A stretch of DNA of 38,833 nt. It comes from JANNMJ01 sp031397815 (GTDB taxonomy: Bacteria; Bacteroidota; Bacteroidia; Cytophagales; Hymenobacteraceae). A program made the translations under genes and the position numbers. Positions 37,842-38,833 of the stretch are shown here, one piece after another (position 1 is the first letter of the stretch; the number at the start of each line of letters is the position of its first letter). The notes under the pieces are model-generated. The model did no database searches. It worked only from the letters and a program-made list of their open reading frames with translations, and was not told the origin of the DNA. The DNA is taken from positions 1 through 38,833 of the forward strand of contig JANNMJ010000240.1 in assembly GCA_031397815.1 (NCBI GenBank), given 5' to 3'.

Positions 37842-38831
37842 ATGCTTCCCATTCACCGCCCCCGCCGCAACCGCAAGTCCGATGCTATCCGCCAGATGGT
37901 GCAGGAGACGCGCCTGACCGTCCACGATTTCATTCTGCCGCTTTTCCTGATTGAAGGCGAAGGGCAGGCGGTGGAAGTGGCGTCGATGCCGGGGATTTAC
38001 CGCTGGTCGCTCGACCGGCTTTTGGAAGAGATTGGCGCTTGCCGCGAGCTGGGGATTAAGGTTTTTGACGTTTTTCCGAGCGTTCACGACAGCAAGAAAG
38101 ACCGGTTCGCGCGCGAAGGCGTCAATCCGGATGGTCTGTATCTCAACGCTATCCGCGAAATCAAGCGCCTCTATCCCGATGTGGTGGTGATGACCGACGT
38201 GGCGATGGACCCGTATTCCTCCGACGGGCACGATGGCCTCGTGGACGCCGAATCAGGGGAGATTCTCAACGATGCGACCCTCGAAATCCTCGGCCAAATG
38301 GCCCTCGCGCAAGCCCGCGCCGGTGCCGATATCCTCGGGCCGAGCGATATGATGGACGGCCGCGTGGCGTTCATCCGCGATGTCCTCGACCGCAACGCGT
38401 TCTCGCACGTGAGCATCATGAGCTACACCGCCAAGTACGCGTCCGCCTTCTACAACCCCTTCCGCGACGCCCTCGACTCGGCCCCCAAATCCGGCGACAA
38501 GAAGACGTACCAGATGGACCCCGCCAACCGCCGCGAAGCTCTCCGCGAAGTCGCCCTCGACGAAGCCGAAGGCGCCGATATGGTGATGGTAAAACCAGCC
38601 CTCTCCTACCTCGACATCATCCGCGAAGTGCGCGATTACACGCAGCTCCCCGTCACGGCCTACAACGTGAGCGGTGAGTACGCGATGATTAAAGCCGCCG
38701 CCCAAAAAGGCTGGCTCGACGGCGAGCGCGCGATGATGGAGTCGCTGATCGCGTTCAAGCGCGCGGGAGCGGACGGCGTGCTCACCTATTTCGCCTTGGC
38801 GGCGGCCAAGCGCCTGCAAAAGCGCGACTAG
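37842..38831 (+). CDS. hemB: delta-aminolevulinic acid dehydratase (porphobilinogen synthase)
   Basis: Condenses two 5-aminolevulinate molecules to porphobilinogen in heme synthesis. The 329-residue product is complete (TAG at 38829-38831). Seen: RPRRNRKSDAIRQMVQET, the catalytic-lysine segments SYTAKYASAFYNPFRD and MVMVKPALSYLDIIR, and DVFPSVHDSKKDR. The usual zinc-binding cysteine loop is replaced by DVAMDPYSSDGHDGLV, with no cysteines, so it is of the Mg-type (zinc-independent) active site. ATG 37842 is preceded by the 28-bp repeats. Confidence 0.96.
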   Translation: MLPIHRPRRNRKSDAIRQMVQETRLTVHDFILPLFLIEGEGQAVEVASMPGIYRWSLDRLLEEIGACRELGIKVFDVFPSVHDSKKDRFAREGVNPDGLYLNAIREIKRLYPDVVVMTDVAMDPYSSDGHDGLVDAESGEILNDATLEILGQMALAQARAGADILGPSDMMDGRVAFIRDVLDRNAFSHVSIMSYTAKYASAFYNPFRDALDSAPKSGDKKTYQMDPANRREALREVALDEAEGADMVMVKPALSYLDIIREVRDYTQLPVTAYNVSGEYAMIKAAAQKGWLDGERAMMESLIAFKRAGADGVLTYFALAAAKRLQKRD

Positions 38832-38833
38832 GC

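Overview
The window comes from a GC-rich member of the Bacteroidota, most likely Hymenobacteraceae (Hymenobacter-like). Supporting signs are type IX secretion (T9SS) sorting domains, the bacillithiol gene bshC, the DUF4295 and DUF5522 small proteins, a TonB-dependent receptor with a carboxypeptidase-like N-terminus, and promoters of the Bacteroidota type (TAnnTTTG, with TTG about 19-21 nt upstream). The genus is an inference. Start codons include many GTG and TTG, and Shine-Dalgarno sequences are weak, as is usual in this phylum.

Layout. 0-2.4 kb (minus): an ECF sigma factor, two membrane proteins, a small secreted protein and an Hsp20 chaperone, in two transcription units that share an 11-bp upstream motif. 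2.5-6.2 kb (minus): an autoinhibited-type Fic protein, tRNA-Thr(CGU), a lipoprotein and RlmN. 6.5-11 kb (plus): two tandem paralogous T9SS-exported Asp-box proteins. 11.1-17.6 kb: BshC, a PhoD-like phosphatase broken by one extra G, a phytanoyl-CoA-dioxygenase-like enzyme, RimO, a small secreted protein and a DUF4160/DUF2442 pair. 17.7-23.6 kb: a membrane acyltransferase and a RamB/ScfR-type regulator, divergent from the glyoxylate-shunt genes aceB-aceA. 23.6-28.5 kb (minus): ftsY, DUF4295, rpmG, a lipoprotein aminopeptidase P, rpmB, DUF5522 and a DUF3267 zincin. 28.6-33.6 kb (plus): rocD, a TonB-dependent receptor and a small carboxypeptidase-regulatory-like protein. 33.6-38.8 kb: a nested palindromic repeat cassette, a small membrane protein, an FAD oxidoreductase, a 42-bp tandem array, a three-gene operon of related lipoproteins, and hemB.

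How it works together. Most genes are housekeeping: tRNA, rRNA and S12 modification, ribosomal proteins, SRP receptor, heme and bacillithiol synthesis. The clearest regulated module is aceBA with its divergent regulator: a palindrome sits directly against the aceB -33 element. The ECF-Hsp20 cluster looks like an envelope or folding stress response. The most unusual material is non-coding: (a) four consecutive hairpins with a near-constant 8-nt loop between aceA and ftsY; (b) a nested inverted-repeat cassette with compensatory stem changes at 33.7-33.9 kb; (c) five palindrome-bearing repeats spaced 42-43 bp apart, just upstream of the lipoprotein operon. That operon encodes proteins sharing a lipobox/GYFP start and a C-terminal two-helix hairpin, and is the best candidate here for a little-described protein system. 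No phage, CRISPR array or insertion sequence was seen.
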